NCBI GenBank assembly: GCA_019775845.1
Contig: JADQAV010000070.1
Span: 1 to 61,201 of the forward strand
Length of the DNA: 61,201 nt
Direction: 5' to 3'
From: Myrmaecium sp. VS I D KN 1
Taxonomy: Eukaryota; Ascomycota; Dothideomycetes; Valsariales; Valsariaceae
Position numbers and translations under genes: made by a program. Shown here piece by piece: positions 1 to 13,399 of this stretch (the stretch's first letter is position 1; each line of letters opens with the position of its first letter). The notes under the pieces were generated by a model that saw only the letters and a list, made by a program, of their open reading frames with translations, made no database searches and was not told where the DNA came from.

Positions 1-444
1 GGGTTGGCGTGGGCGTGCGCGGCGGCGGCGGCGCTGGCGGCGCTGGCGACGGGGGTGGAGGGGTGGGCGCGGTGGCGGTTGGAGGTGGAGGGCAGTGGCA
101 GTGAGGGGAGTGAGAGTGGGTATACGGATTCGGAGGGGTCGTTGCGGTTGTCGGGAAGTAGGGACCGGAGAAGGTGGCCGGAGAGTTGGGTGAGGAGGGG
201 CAGGGAGAGGAGTCCGTCGGGGATGGAGTACGGGGGGAGGAGGGTCCCGGGGGTGGTGGAGCGTGGGGTGGAGAGGGACAGGGACAGGGACAGGGAGAGT
301 AGTCCTTGGATGGAGTACGGGGGGAGGAGGACCCCGGTGGTGGTGGAGTATCGGGTGAGGGGGGACAGGGGGAGGAGGGAGAGGAGTAGGAGTAGGAGTG
401 TGGAGGTGAGGAGGGACAGGCTGAGGAGGGAGGGGAGGCGGTGA
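1..444 (+). CDS. 3' end of an arginine-rich protein gene (5' truncated)
   Basis: The frame is open from the first base and ends in TGA at 442-444, so this is the last 147 codons of a gene that starts before the window. The segment begins with an alanine-rich stretch, then a Ser/Gly/Glu patch, then an Arg/Asp/Glu/Ser-rich tail with RDRDRDRE and RSRSRS runs. A unit containing MEYGGRR followed by a PxVVE-like motif occurs twice, starting near 223 and 310, 29 codons apart. I recognise no domain and the function is unknown. The tail resembles RS/RD-type low-complexity segments of nuclear proteins, but that is only compositional. A non-coding GC-rich reading is possible because the fragment lacks a conserved motif. 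Confidence 0.45.
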   Translation, partial: GLAWACAAAAALAALATGVEGWARWRLEVEGSGSEGSESGYTDSEGSLRLSGSRDRRRWPESWVRRGRERSPSGMEYGGRRVPGVVERGVERDRDRDRESSPWMEYGGRRTPVVVEYRVRGDRGRRERSRSRSVEVRRDRLRREGRR

Positions 445-843
445 TGGGGTACGGGTTTACTTCTGATGTTTCGGTTTAGCGGGAGGAGGGTGGGAGACAA
501 TGGGAAACATACAGAATGAAAAGGAAGATGAAGAAGGGAAAACAGTGAAGAGGAGAGAAGAGAGAGGGAGAAAGCTACTATAGTTATCAAGCAAAGTAAC
601 AAGGTATGAAAGAATGCAATAAAACCCATACCTACGTGCGTGCGTGAGTGAATTAGGGAAACGAAGCCAGAAAAAAAAAACCCCCAAGGAACAACAACAC
701 CGCCACCCATCCATCCATTCATCCACCCACCCACATTCCCACCCACTAGCCCACACAAACCCATTTCCCAGTTCCAGAAGAACCCCATATCCCATACCCC
801 AATCCCACCATCCCATAATCTATCCCCCACAGAAACCCCACCC
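445..843. other. Intergenic, convergent gene ends
   Basis: About 400 bp lies between the partial gene and the DGK1 stop codon. It holds purine-rich sequence, an A9 run near 670 and a CCAT/CCAC-rich tract at about 700-740. I see no gene here. It should contain the 3' UTRs of both neighbours. Confidence 0.5.
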
Positions 844-2101
844 TCACGGCCCAAACACCCAACAAAACACCCCCAACCCAACCCCACAAAGCACCGGAAT
901 CGTCAAATTATCATCCAACCCCCAGAGATCCACCGCCTCACTCGCGCTCGCCACCACGCCCGCCCACACGCTCATGACACCCAGAGCCCACGGACCACCG
1001 ACACAGGCCGGCCGCGAGGGTTCCCAACCCAGCAAGCCGCGAAGCGGCGCCGGCACGCACAGCACGCCCTCAAACGCAAACGGCTCATCAGGTCTTCCCT
1101 GGCGGGGGGCGAGGTAGCCCCAAAAGAACGCCGCGGTGGCGACACCCACGACGCAGGCGGCCAGGGAGCCGGCGAGCGACTTCCCCCGGCGGAGCTGGGG
1201 GGTGTAGCGGCCGCAGGCGCGGCCGACGGTGGAGGCGGCGGTGTCGCACCAGCTGAGGAGGAGGATGCTGAGGACGGCGAGGTCGAGGGGGAGGAAGCGG
1301 AGGACGGCCCAGGAGCCGGCGAGGTAGCCGAGGACGCCGGTGTAGCCGTCGACTTCGGACTCGCGCATCAGCGCGCCGAGCAGGCGGATGTAGAGGCGGT
1401 TGAGCGGGGGGTAGCGGTGGCGGAGGAGGTCGGTGGTGGCGATGGGGAGGAGGGCGGTGAGGAGGATTGGGTGGATGGTGGAGGGGGAGACGTGGTGGGT
1501 GTAGAGGTGCAGGGTGATGAAGCCGATGGAGGTGTGGAGGAGTTTGCGGGGGATTTCGTGGCGGTGGATCTGAGTGGGTTAGCGGGAGGGAGGTTTGCGG
1601 GACGGCGAGACTTACGAATGAACGCCACGTGCTGTGGATGGGGATCAGGCCCAGCGGACTGGGGCTCCGACTTAGCGAGCGCCAGTATTCCTTCGCGGAC
1701 GTCGCGCTGTCCGGATGCAAGTGGCCATTGCCGTGGCTGGCCGCGCTGCCGTTGGGCAGATGGAGGTTCTTGCTGTTTCTCCTCTTGGCTCCCGTCGGCT
1801 TACCATTTGCTCGCTTGGGACTGTTGTCGATCTCGACGATGGGGCTGCGGCTCCGTGGTCGGGCACGCTTCTCAGGGTCGCTGCCGGAGCTGCCGCTCTC
1901 CTGTTCGTCTTCATCGACGCCGTCGAGATCCTCGGTGATGGACGAGATGGGTGTCTGACCGCGCCGTGCGGCGGAGCGGGTCACGGGCGGGTCATAGTCT
2001 GCGCTGGTTGCTCTGCTCCTGCTGGGCGTCCGGGGCTCCGCAGGCGCCGGGGAGGGCGAGATGACGCGGGTGCTGGGCACTTGTGATCGGGTGATCGGCA
2101 T
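844..2101 (-). CDS. DGK1: CTP-dependent diacylglycerol kinase, ER membrane
   Basis: Two exons, 2101-1616 and 1569-844, flank a 46 bp intron (1570-1615; GTAAGT donor, CTAAC branch, CTCAG acceptor) and give about 403 residues. The first 160 residues are disordered, Ser/Pro/Arg-rich and probably cytosolic. Exon 2 opens with the family signature IHRHEIPRKLLHTSIGF, followed by several hydrophobic segments and a conserved block with SWCDTAAS...GR and RRGKSLAGS. This matches yeast Dgk1, which uses CTP to phosphorylate diacylglycerol to phosphatidate in the ER/nuclear membrane, opposing Pah1. The intron was placed because splicing joins the two conserved halves in frame. The start at 2101 is the first ATG in this frame. 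It is divergent from SPB4. I am confident of the family; the exact N-terminus is less certain. Confidence 0.88.
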
Positions 2102-2901
2102 GGCTGAGGACCAGCAGGCGTAGAAGGATGGGAAGGCGGAGGTGCGGATGAGGCCGGATGGATGAGCGCGCGTACGGATGAAGGACCGGAGGAGGGAGAG
2201 GAGGTCGTAGGAGCTTGTCGGGTGCTCAGTGACTACGCGGTGGACGTCGGACGGTACGGTGGTCGAATTCGAAGTGACAGTGGGCGCGCGGAAGGCTGCA
2301 TCTGGTTGGGCCAGATTGACGGCGGAAGGGAGGAGCTGAAGTGTGTGAGTGAGAAGTGAGAGAGAGTATGTGAGAGATGGGGCTGGGGGATGCTGACTGC
2401 AGCGAAGTTGGATGGGCGACGACCGGACAGGTTTCGAGCAAATTCAGGTTCCGGTTGGCTTCACCTCCAGCGCGATTCGGCCGGCTTGGCATACGCCACG
2501 GATCGGGGAGGGAGAGGAAAAGTGGAGCGGAAGTCCGTCATGATGGAAATCACTGGACAGTGAGAATTGAGGAGTGAATGTGTTGAACAGATAGAGTAAA
2601 TTACATAACGTCTAGCTGTTGGATCTTCTATGATGAGCGGACGGATTGGCCGACAATCGACCCCGGCTTGTTTGCGTGTCATCATCCACGACAAGGCAGG
2701 TAAGGCATATGAGGCATGACAGGCAACGACGAACTGATGTACTTGAATTAGATAAGATAAGATCATGATATGAGCCCTTCCCGCTCTTTATCGATAAGAT
2801 TTTTTCTGTCCGTCGCATCGACAACTTGAACCCACCACATACATCTGTGCGACTGTGCGACTGTACAACTCACAACCTCGACACCATCCCTCCTCCCCAC
2901 G
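2102..2901. promoter_or_regulatory. Shared upstream region of DGK1 and SPB4
   Basis: This 800 bp divergent intergenic region must hold the promoters of both neighbours. Just before the SPB4 start it becomes pyrimidine-rich with CACAAC/CCTCC runs (about 2860-2900), as in many fungal 5' leaders. I see no distinct TATA box or additional gene. Confidence 0.5.
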
Positions 2902-4969
2902 ATGGCGCCTGTCGTCAAGAAGGAGGCCAAGAAGGCGCCGGCCTCGCGCTCCTGGGATGCCCTCAAACCCGCCTTGTCGCCCTGGATCCTCGACGCCGTC
3001 TCGACCATGGGCTTCGAGAAGATGACCCCCGTCCAGGCTAGCACCATCCCGCTCTTCATGGGACACAAGGACGTCGTCGTCGAGGTATGCGCCTTCGCTG
3101 AAATACCCATTTGATACGACTGCTAACTTCGACCTTCCTCCCAGGCTGTCACCGGTAGCGGCAAGACCCTCTCCTTCCTCATCCCCGTCGTCGAGCGGCT
3201 GCTCCGTCTTGACGAACCCATCAAGAAGCATCACGTCGGTGCCATCATCATCTCCCCGACCAGGTAGCACTCCGCCCACACAATACCGCCGGTCGCTGGT
3301 AGCTAACGATCCTCTCAGAGAGCTGGCTTCCCAGATTCACTCCGTCCTCCTTTCGCTGCTCCAATTCCACGGTCCCTCCGCCGCCGCGCTCAACCTTCAG
3401 CGAGAGCTCCTCAAAGAACCCACCTCCGACGACGATGACACTGACGCACCCGCACCGGCCGAGCCCGCATACCCGTCCTCCACGCTCAAAGTCCTGCCCC
3501 AGCTCCTGCTCGGCGGCACCACCACCCCTGCCCAGGACCTCTCCACCTTCCTCAAAACCGCCCCGAACCTCCTCATCGCCACCCCCGGCCGCCTCCTCGA
3601 ACTGCTGTCCTCCCCCCACGTACACTGTCCCACGTCCTCCTTCGAATGTCTCGTCCTCGACGAAGCCGACCGCTTGCTGGATCTGGGCTTCCAAGCCACC
3701 CTTCAGTCCATCCTGTCCCGCCTCCCGAAACAACGTCGGACCGGACTCTTCAGCGCGTCCGTCTCCGAAGCCGTCGGTTCACTGATCCGGGTCGGGTTGC
3801 GGAACCCCGTCCGCATCGCCGTCAAAGTCAAGTCGCCCTCCACCGGTGCCCTGGACCGGGTGGTGCCCGCCTCCCTCAGCCTTACCTACCTCACCACCCC
3901 ACCCCACCACAAGCTCCCCACCCTCGCCAAGCTCTTCCACGCCCTCCCCTCCCTCCCGCAGAAGAGCATCATCTACCTCTCCACCTGCGCCGCCGTCGAC
4001 TACTTCCAGCACACCCTCCCGCTCTTCCTGCCCTCCACCATCTCCCTCGTCCCCCTCCACGGCAAGCACCCGCCGCAGGTGCGCACCAAGAACTTCGCCC
4101 GCTTCGTCGACAGCGCCTCCCCCGTCGTCCTCCTCACCACCGACGTCGCCGCCCGCGGCCTCGACGTGCCCCAAGTCGACCTGGTCATCCAACTCGACCC
4201 GCCCACGGACCCCAAAGCGTTCCTGCACCGATGCGGCCGCGCCGGCCGCGCCGGCCGCAAAGGTCTCGCCATCCTCTTCCTGCACACGGGCCGGGAGGAA
4301 GAATTCGTGCACTTCCTGCAAGTACGCAACACGCCCGTGGCACCACTTCACCTCCCCGGGTCGCCGGACCTGCGGGTGACGGACGCAGAGGCGGCGGCGG
4401 CGACGGAGCGGATGCGCGCCGTCGTCCGGGCGGACCGGGCCGTGCACGACAAGGCGCAGCGCGCGTTCGTCAGCTGGGTGCAGGCGTACCGCAAGCACGA
4501 GGCGCGCAGCATCTTCCGGGTGGAGGAGCTGCGGTGGGCGGAGCTGGGGAGGGGATGGGGTTTGCTCATGTTGCCGCGGATGCCGGAGGCGAAGGGGTGG
4601 GAGGGGGATCGCACGCTGGGGGTTAGTATGGATTGGGAGGGGTTTGCGTATCGCGATCCGAAGCAGGAGGCGAAGCGGCGGGCGGAGATGGAGGAGAAGC
4701 GGCGGGCGAGGGAGGCGGGGGAGTTGGTGGGATCGGGATCCCGGGGCGTGAAGCGCAAGAGCGAGGCGTGGAGTCGGAAGAAGGAGGAGAAGAGTTTGAA
4801 GGAGGTGAGGAGGGAGAAGAAGAAGAAGCGGATGGCGTTCCAGCGCTGGGAGAAGATGCCGGAGGAGGAGAGGAAGAAGCAGGAGGAGCTTGAGGGCTTG
4901 ATTCGGCAGGCGAGGAAGAAGGTCGCGTTGGCGGAGGAGGAGGGGGAGTGGGAGGGGTTTGAGGATTGA
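2902..4969 (+). CDS. SPB4: ATP-dependent rRNA helicase SPB4 (DEAD-box)
   Basis: Three exons (2902-3084, 3145-3263, 3319-4969) encode about 650 residues, normal for Spb4. Introns of 60 and 55 bp have GT..AG ends, and both junctions fall inside helicase motifs, so correct splicing is needed to make AVTGSGKT (motif I, about 62-69) and PTRELA (Ia, about 99-104). Further motifs are TPGR (189-192), DEAD (215-218), SAS as motif III (246-248), ARGLD and [11 protein letters not shown] (VI, about 404-414). A lysine/glutamate-rich tail with a predicted coiled coil follows. Spb4 is a nucleolar helicase needed for 60S ribosomal subunit assembly and 27S pre-rRNA processing. An acidic insertion (DDDDTD) lies between motifs Ia and Ib. 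The family assignment rests on overall similarity to fungal Spb4, including the long basic C-terminus. Confidence 0.92.
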
Positions 4970-5809
4970 GGGCGAGGGAGAGTGTCATGCTTTCTGCTTT
5001 CCCGTTGCATATCTTGGGAATGGCGTTTGAGGCGTGAGATGGTGAAGGCTGAAGGGGGAAAAGTATTGTACGGTTAGGATATCTTGTTCACCCTGATCTA
5101 TCTATCTTGTTGAAGATACTTGCCCTTTCCCTACATACTTCCCCCCAAATGACTTCTATCTGCCGTATAGTAGGTACCCATGTGGTTGCGGCCCGGGATG
5201 TATAGTCGTCGGATTATGTCAGCGAGATCTCTCCGAGGTCGCCTTCGTCTTCGAGTCGTCTTCAACTTCGACTTCGACCTCTTCTCTCCAAATAACACCA
5301 CACTAAACAAACACACAAACACACACCGCACGCCATGCACACAGCATGCACCATGCGGCAAAGCAAAGCAAAGCAGAGCCGACAATGGGGGCACCTCTAC
5401 TCCGTAGATCTCCTCTACATAAGCGCCCGCGGCAATCGACGCATGCCCATCGATCTCTTCCTCATTGGCGCACTTTGCCGCCGCCTTGAGCGAGGCTGAA
5501 ACCTCGCTGTGCCTCTTGCTCCTCCTCCTCAAGCGCCCACGTCGATGGCCCCAGATAAACATAGCTTAATGTGATCTCACTAATTCCCTTTCTCTCTCTC
5601 TCCCCGATTCTCGTTTCTTTTCTTCTCTCCCTTTTTGCTTTTCTTGCATTTTTTCAAAATTCATTGTTTTTCTTTTTGCTTTCTTCTTCTTCTTCTTCTT
5701 CTTCTTCTTCTTCTTCTTCTTCTTCTTCTTCTTCTTCTTCTTCTTCCTTTCCATTGTGGTGGGGGGAGTGTGCTGCGCACTCGCTCACTCACACGCTCAT
5801 ACGCACAGC
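4970..5809. other. SPB4 3' flank and kelch-gene upstream region
   Basis: 840 bp between two genes on the same strand. Apart from the TTC microsatellite (5681-5746, listed separately) and a C/T-rich stretch at about 5570-5680, I see no gene. Pyrimidine-rich DNA just upstream of the start is typical of fungal promoters and leaders. Confidence 0.5.
5681..5746 (+). repeat. (TTC)22 microsatellite
   Basis: An uninterrupted TTC trinucleotide tract of about 66 bp ends 63 bp before the ATG of the kelch-type membrane protein. It probably lies in that gene's promoter or 5' leader. Uninterrupted triplet tracts of this length are usually length-polymorphic between strains. Confidence 0.95.
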
Positions 5810-7945
5810 ATGATGCTATTTTGGAGGGTCGTGTATTGCTGCTGGGCGGCTTCGATTGTTGTTGCATCTTTGGCTCCTTCACCGCGGTCGTTGTTGTCGT
5901 CGTCGCTGTCGTCGTCGTCGCTATCGCTTCACGAGCGCGATGCGTTTGTGCCGTGGAAGCCGATGACGAAGAATCTGGTGTCTTGGGTTAATGGGAGAGG
6001 TATTTGTTCTTCTTCCCTTCACTTGTTTTTTACATGGAAATACGGAGAGCTCAAACTGACAAACCAACACAGCCGGCATCGTCGGCAACCAGATCTTCTT
6101 CGTGAATGGCAACTACACCTTCACCGACGACGACGACAGCGGGGCCACCCAACCCTACCTCTTCACCGTCGACCTCAACACCAGCTTCCCCGTCAACGGC
6201 CTGCTCAGCAGCGGGAACTGGCAGTACCTCCCCGTCCCCTCCTCCGCCCAAGCGACCCCCGACCGCGCCGCCATGCTCACCGACAACACAACCCTCTACC
6301 TCTACCCCGCCGCCAGCACGAGCGCCGACAACGCAACGTCCACCCACTGGGCCTTCAACGTCCTCAACACCTCCTGGTCGCAAGTCGAGGTCCAGGGCAG
6401 CGGCCGCGACATGGCCTCCCAAGTGCTCAGCGTGCCTGAAGCCGGTCTGGCTTTCACGTCCGCCGGCCTAGACGCCAGGTCTACGGACGCCGAGGGCATG
6501 TTCATGCTCAACACCACCGGCGACACGCTAACATGGACGCAACTCATCGAGGCCTCGGAGGTGGCGGGTTTCGCGGGCAGCGGGTCCAGCCCCGGTCCGT
6601 TCCGGCGGGGCGCGGTGGCGGCATATGTCCCCGTCGGCGAGCAGGGCGTCATCGTTATATTCGGAGGGTACAACGTAGGTCCCCCTTTTCCCCGCCAACC
6701 CACTGCACACACTTCCAACCACTCATCGTTCTTCCGCAGGCCGCCAGAAACGGAACCGAGTACGGTAGCGGATGGCGATGGGACGACGCGCCGCTGACGG
6801 CGATCGACGTGTACGACGTTGCGACCGGGACGTGGTATGCGGTCAACGCGACGGGCGACTACCCGTCCGCGCGGAGCGAGATGTGCCATTGGGTCACCGC
6901 GGCCGCCGACCTGTCTTCCTTCAGCATCACCATCTATGGCGGTTGGAGCTTGGAGCAGGGGCGGGGGTTTGAGGATATCTGTAAGGCTGCCCTCGCAAAC
7001 GCCCTCCCTTCCCCTCTAACCCCACTCCACCCCCGCAGACATCCTCACCCTCCCCACCTTCACCTGGCTCCAAATCAGCGCCGAAGCGACATCGAACATC
7101 GAAGAGCAGCAAGGGACCCGCATCGGGCGGCACGGGCAGCACTGCCTGCGCCACGGCGCCACGGACGCGGCCTTCGTCCTCGGCGGCTTCGTCACCAACC
7201 TTACCGCCAACCTCCCCAAAAACCCCCTCTTCCCCCCCCTCCGCCTCCTCAACCTCTCCACCTACACCTGGCAAGCCAGCTGGGAGCCACCTCCCAGCCA
7301 AACCCACACCACCACCACCGCCATCCCGGTGCCCAGCCCAGTCATCGCCGTCATCGGCGGGGAGTACGTCTTCCCCCACCCCCCTCTTTTTTCCCTCCCC
7401 CTAAGCCCCGCTGACACACCCATCCATCCAGCGCCTCCGACACCGCGACTCTGACCGCGCCCACAGCCGGCTGGCCTGACGCGGCGCGCGTCGTGCGGCC
7501 GACGGACCTGTTTCATTCCGCCGCCGCCGCCTCTAGCAGCTCGGCGAATACGGCGATGGATCAACAGGGGGAGGAAGAGGAGGAGGGGAAGGCGAGTCTC
7601 ACGACGGCGGCTATCGCTGGTATCGTCAGCGGCGTTGTTGTTCTCGTGCTCTTGGTGCTCGGGGGGTGGTTTTGCGTTGCGAGGCGACGGCGGAGACGGC
7701 GGCAGCAACAGCTGGGATGGGTTTGTGGTGATGGTGTGGGTGGAGGTGGAGGGGGAGGCAGAGGGAGTTGGACGAAACCGGAGCTCACGGCGGAGGAGCG
7801 GCGGGTGTTTGAGATGGAAGCTAGGAGGAGGGTGTTTGAGATGGATGCTGATGCTTGTGAGGCGGAGCTGGATGGTGGAGTTGGGGAGGAGAAGAGAAGG
7901 AGGAGTAGGAGGGGGACAGTGGAGGTGTGGGAGATGCCGGGGTAA
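5810..7945 (+). CDS. Kelch-repeat-like single-pass membrane protein
   Basis: Five exons (5810-5999, 6073-6674, 6740-6980, 7039-7363, 7432-7945) encode about 623 residues; all four introns are 58-73 bp with GT..AG ends and keep frame. The N-terminus (MMLFWRVVYCCWAASIVVAS) is a signal peptide. The luminal part has kelch-like beta-propeller features: repeated IFGGY/YGGW/VLGGF/VIGG motifs and paired hydrophobic strands, plus several NxS/T sites. A transmembrane helix lies at about 511-535, followed by an Arg run and a Gly-rich, acidic cytoplasmic tail. The architecture resembles fungal galactose-oxidase/kelch cell-surface proteins, but no copper-oxidase residues could be identified, so no enzyme activity is claimed. 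Starts at the tandem ATGs 5810/5813. It is convergent with the hexosaminidase gene. The function is unknown. Confidence 0.82.
7805..7845 (+). repeat. 27 bp in-frame duplication in the cytoplasmic tail of the kelch protein
   Basis: The 14-base string GTGTTTGAGATGGA occurs at 7805 and again at 7832, exactly nine codons apart, giving two copies of RRxVFEMxA. It lies within the last exon, in the predicted cytoplasmic segment. Confidence 0.75.
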
Positions 7946-8051
7946 TCTGGGGGAGGGGGGTAATTTGAGGACAGTGTGTGGATGATGCCGTTGGTATTGT
8001 TGGTAGTGGTGGTGATATGTACGTAAGTACAGTGTGGCCGGATTTTCCAAA

Positions 8052-8074
8052 CCCATCCATCCATCCATCCATCG
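8052..8074. repeat. (CCAT)n tetranucleotide tract
   Basis: Five to six tandem CCAT units lie between the convergent ends of the kelch-protein and hexosaminidase genes, in the presumed 3' UTR region. Confidence 0.85.
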
Positions 8075-8115
8075 AAAGCAACCCCAAACCCTCCCATCCC
8101 CCCTCCCCCCCCAAC

Positions 8116-10969
<2,854 letters not shown>

Positions 10970-11927
10970 TTAGAACTCATCATCATCCCCATGAAAAAAC
11001 CGCAACACCGCACCCGCAACCAACACCCCATCATGCTCCCACTCCGCCCGATCCATCGCCTCCGCAACCTGCCCATCACGGTCATCAATCGCGCCGCTCT
11101 CGACACGCTGGCGGACCTGCGCCCGCACCATCTCCTCATCAAAGCCCAAATGGCCCTGGCTCGTAAACAGCCGGCGACGGATGTACACGCCCTGGACGTG
11201 GGTCAGCTCGCTGCGGCCCCAGACGTGCACTTGCGTCTCCGAGTCCAGCAGCGACGGCGCGATCGCGGGCGAGGGCGGGTCCGCGACGTGGTCGACGTGC
11301 ATCTGGTGCAGGTGGATGTGGTCGCTGCTCGTGTCGAAGAGGCGGCGGCCGAGCGGCGTGAGGGCGATGCGGGTGTGGCTGAGCTCCCACGTTTCGCCCG
11401 GCGTCGATGTGACTTGGGACCCGAGCAGGCGGCAGAGGAGTTGGTGGCCGAAGCAAATGCCCGATAGGCGGATCTCTGGGCGGTGCAGCCAGATCTCTGG
11501 AGAGCAACGACCGGAGGTTAGCTGGACGCAAGGAAGGCCCGCAACCGCGGCAGGCATGAAAGGCCTACTACATACCCTTCAACAGCTCCAGCAGCTTCAC
11601 AATCCACGCATTATCCCCATGCGCATCATACGTGCTGCCAGTGAGCAAAATCGCCTTGACATCCAGCTCATCCACCTCCTTCAGACTCGGCACCTGGCCC
11701 CCCTTCCCCTCCTTCCCCTCCTCCTCCTCCACCACATACCGAATCACCGTCTCGATACCAAGCGAGGGATCGTGCCGGTCGCCCGCCTCCTTAAACAGCG
11801 TATCCAGCACGTCGCCAAACGAGCCGTGTCGCCGCTTCGTCGTCGGGTCTGCGTCGTCGGTTTCGAGCACCAGCATGCGGATCTTGTCCGGGTGCGAGGG
11901 GCGTAGGCGCGCGTCTGAGGAAGCCAT
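10970..11927 (-). CDS. Class I glutamine amidotransferase-like protein
   Basis: Two exons (11927-11576, 11496-10970) joined over a 79 bp intron give about 292 residues. The N-terminal part has RMLVLETDD and AILLTGSTYDAHGDNAW, the usual Rossmann-like opening of class I GATases. Exon 2 has SGICFGHQLLCRLLG with the nucleophilic Cys of the G-x-C-x-G elbow, and HQMHVDHV supplies the expected catalytic His. This is the stand-alone family of yeast YLR126C and GMP-synthase-like GATase proteins, distinct from full GMP synthase because no ATP-pyrophosphatase domain follows. The natural substrate is unknown; glutamine or a gamma-glutamyl compound hydrolysis is an inference from the fold. The start at 11927 is the first Met before the conserved region (MASSDARLRP). 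Confidence 0.82.
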
Positions 11928-13399
11928 CTTTGGAAAGAAACAGAGAGCGCAGAGAGGCGCTGGGGGACGGTGTAGCGATCAGGGAGATGAGTCGCTCCGC
12001 AATGCGTATGAAACCTCAAAAGGAAATGCTCCTTCGGTGTGAAGAAAACAACGGAGAGTCAAGCAAAAAGCACAAGCACGTCCGGTCCAAAGAAGAGAAG
12101 GAAGAAGTGCGAAGGGACTGGAGAACTCCCAACTCCCTCAATCAGAGAAAAGGGTAAAGAAAAAGAAAAAGAAAGGCCTCCCCGGGAGGACGCTGCTGAT
12201 GACATCGGCAGGTACCTACCTTACCTACCTACTCCTACTTACGTATATCCATAACTACTCGCTTGGCAAGCCGAGCATCGCGCTTCCTTCGCGCAATAAC
12301 TTAAGCGCAACTCAAACGTCCCTTTGCGGGGCCGTCGGCGTAGGCGTGGAGCATAGCAGGTGCATAGGTAACATCGGTATATCTTGGCAGCTACCTACAT
12401 AGGTACGGAGGAGAGCCATCTCGTCATCCCCTCTCTCGTCGGGGGCGGAGCCGGACTTGGCGGACTCTTGGCCGTTGTAGTAGGTAGCTTGCTCTTGCAG
12501 AAAGGCAAAGTCACCTGTACGGGTCACGGTGGGACCGCGGCCGCGTCCGCAGCCATCGAGCTTGAGGGTATGACGGTGTGATGGGAGAGCTGCCCGGAGT
12601 GACGACGTCAGAGGTAGGTAGAGGAAGGCTGGAGAGATCTGTATTACGTAACTTTCCTCGGGCTTCCCGTCCTTGGCAACGCTAACCGGAAGGAAGACAA
12701 GGTGTGAATCTCAGGCCAAGGTAAGTAGAGTGTTGCTAGACGGGAAGAGGGATAGGAATACCCAGATACTGAAGTATGTAAGGAGTACCTAAGGTACTGG
12801 ACAGCAGGCAAACGCAGCATAACCCGTGCGCGAGGTACGGCGACAGCGGCAAGCGTCGTGATGTGAATTTTCTACAGGCGATATTTATTCTATAGCGAGT
12901 TCTCAGCCTTCTCAGGTAGGTAGACTCTCTCCTTCCGTTCCAGAGTGTAATCGTACCCGAGTCATGTGGATGAAATGCGATCCATTTGTTTGCAGGAGAG
13001 GAAACGGAGCATGAACATGGAGATAAGTCTACAGACACATTGAAGTTGCGTCGTGATTCTTTAAGACGGGCTTAGCCCGGCTCGAGGGCAAAGATGGCAT
13101 CGCAATATATCTAAAGTATAAATATATACCTACTGTATATAGGATAGAGTGTATATCCTGTAAGGTATAATACAAGTGCGTGACGGTGGATCGATGCAGA
13201 AGCAGCTTTCGTCGAGGATATTTGAGAAATTTGATATAATATACAGAGGTACCTTCCCAACCAAGTAGTTCATATCCCTGCGCACCGCCGCTCCTTCCCC
13301 CCTAGGTACCTGAGATCCCCAAGATTACGTTAGATGATAATTCATATATACAGTCGTCGCTTCATCCCCCTTCCTTCCTTCCCCTCACCCACCTACACC
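11928..13399. other. Gene-poor stretch rich in TAGGTAGG/ACCTACC motifs
   Basis: About 1.47 kb without a supported gene. It begins with the amidotransferase promoter. ACCTACC/GGTAGGT-type repeats occur at about 12211-12240, 12388-12405, 12612-12622 and 12915-12926. From about 13090 to 13350 the DNA becomes AT-rich with TATATA runs; this is probably the 3' flank of the oxidoreductase gene. A short open frame on the minus strand (13038-12736) has no recognisable protein character. Confidence 0.5.

Noticed and set aside
457-816. 119-codon minus-strand frame with Trp/Gly- and Phe-rich sequence
   Set aside because: Made by CCAC/CCAT repeats and purine tracts in a convergent intergenic region; no protein features.
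12736-13038. 100-codon minus-strand frame
   Set aside because: No homology that I recognise, no good start context, and it lies in an intergenic region full of simple motifs.
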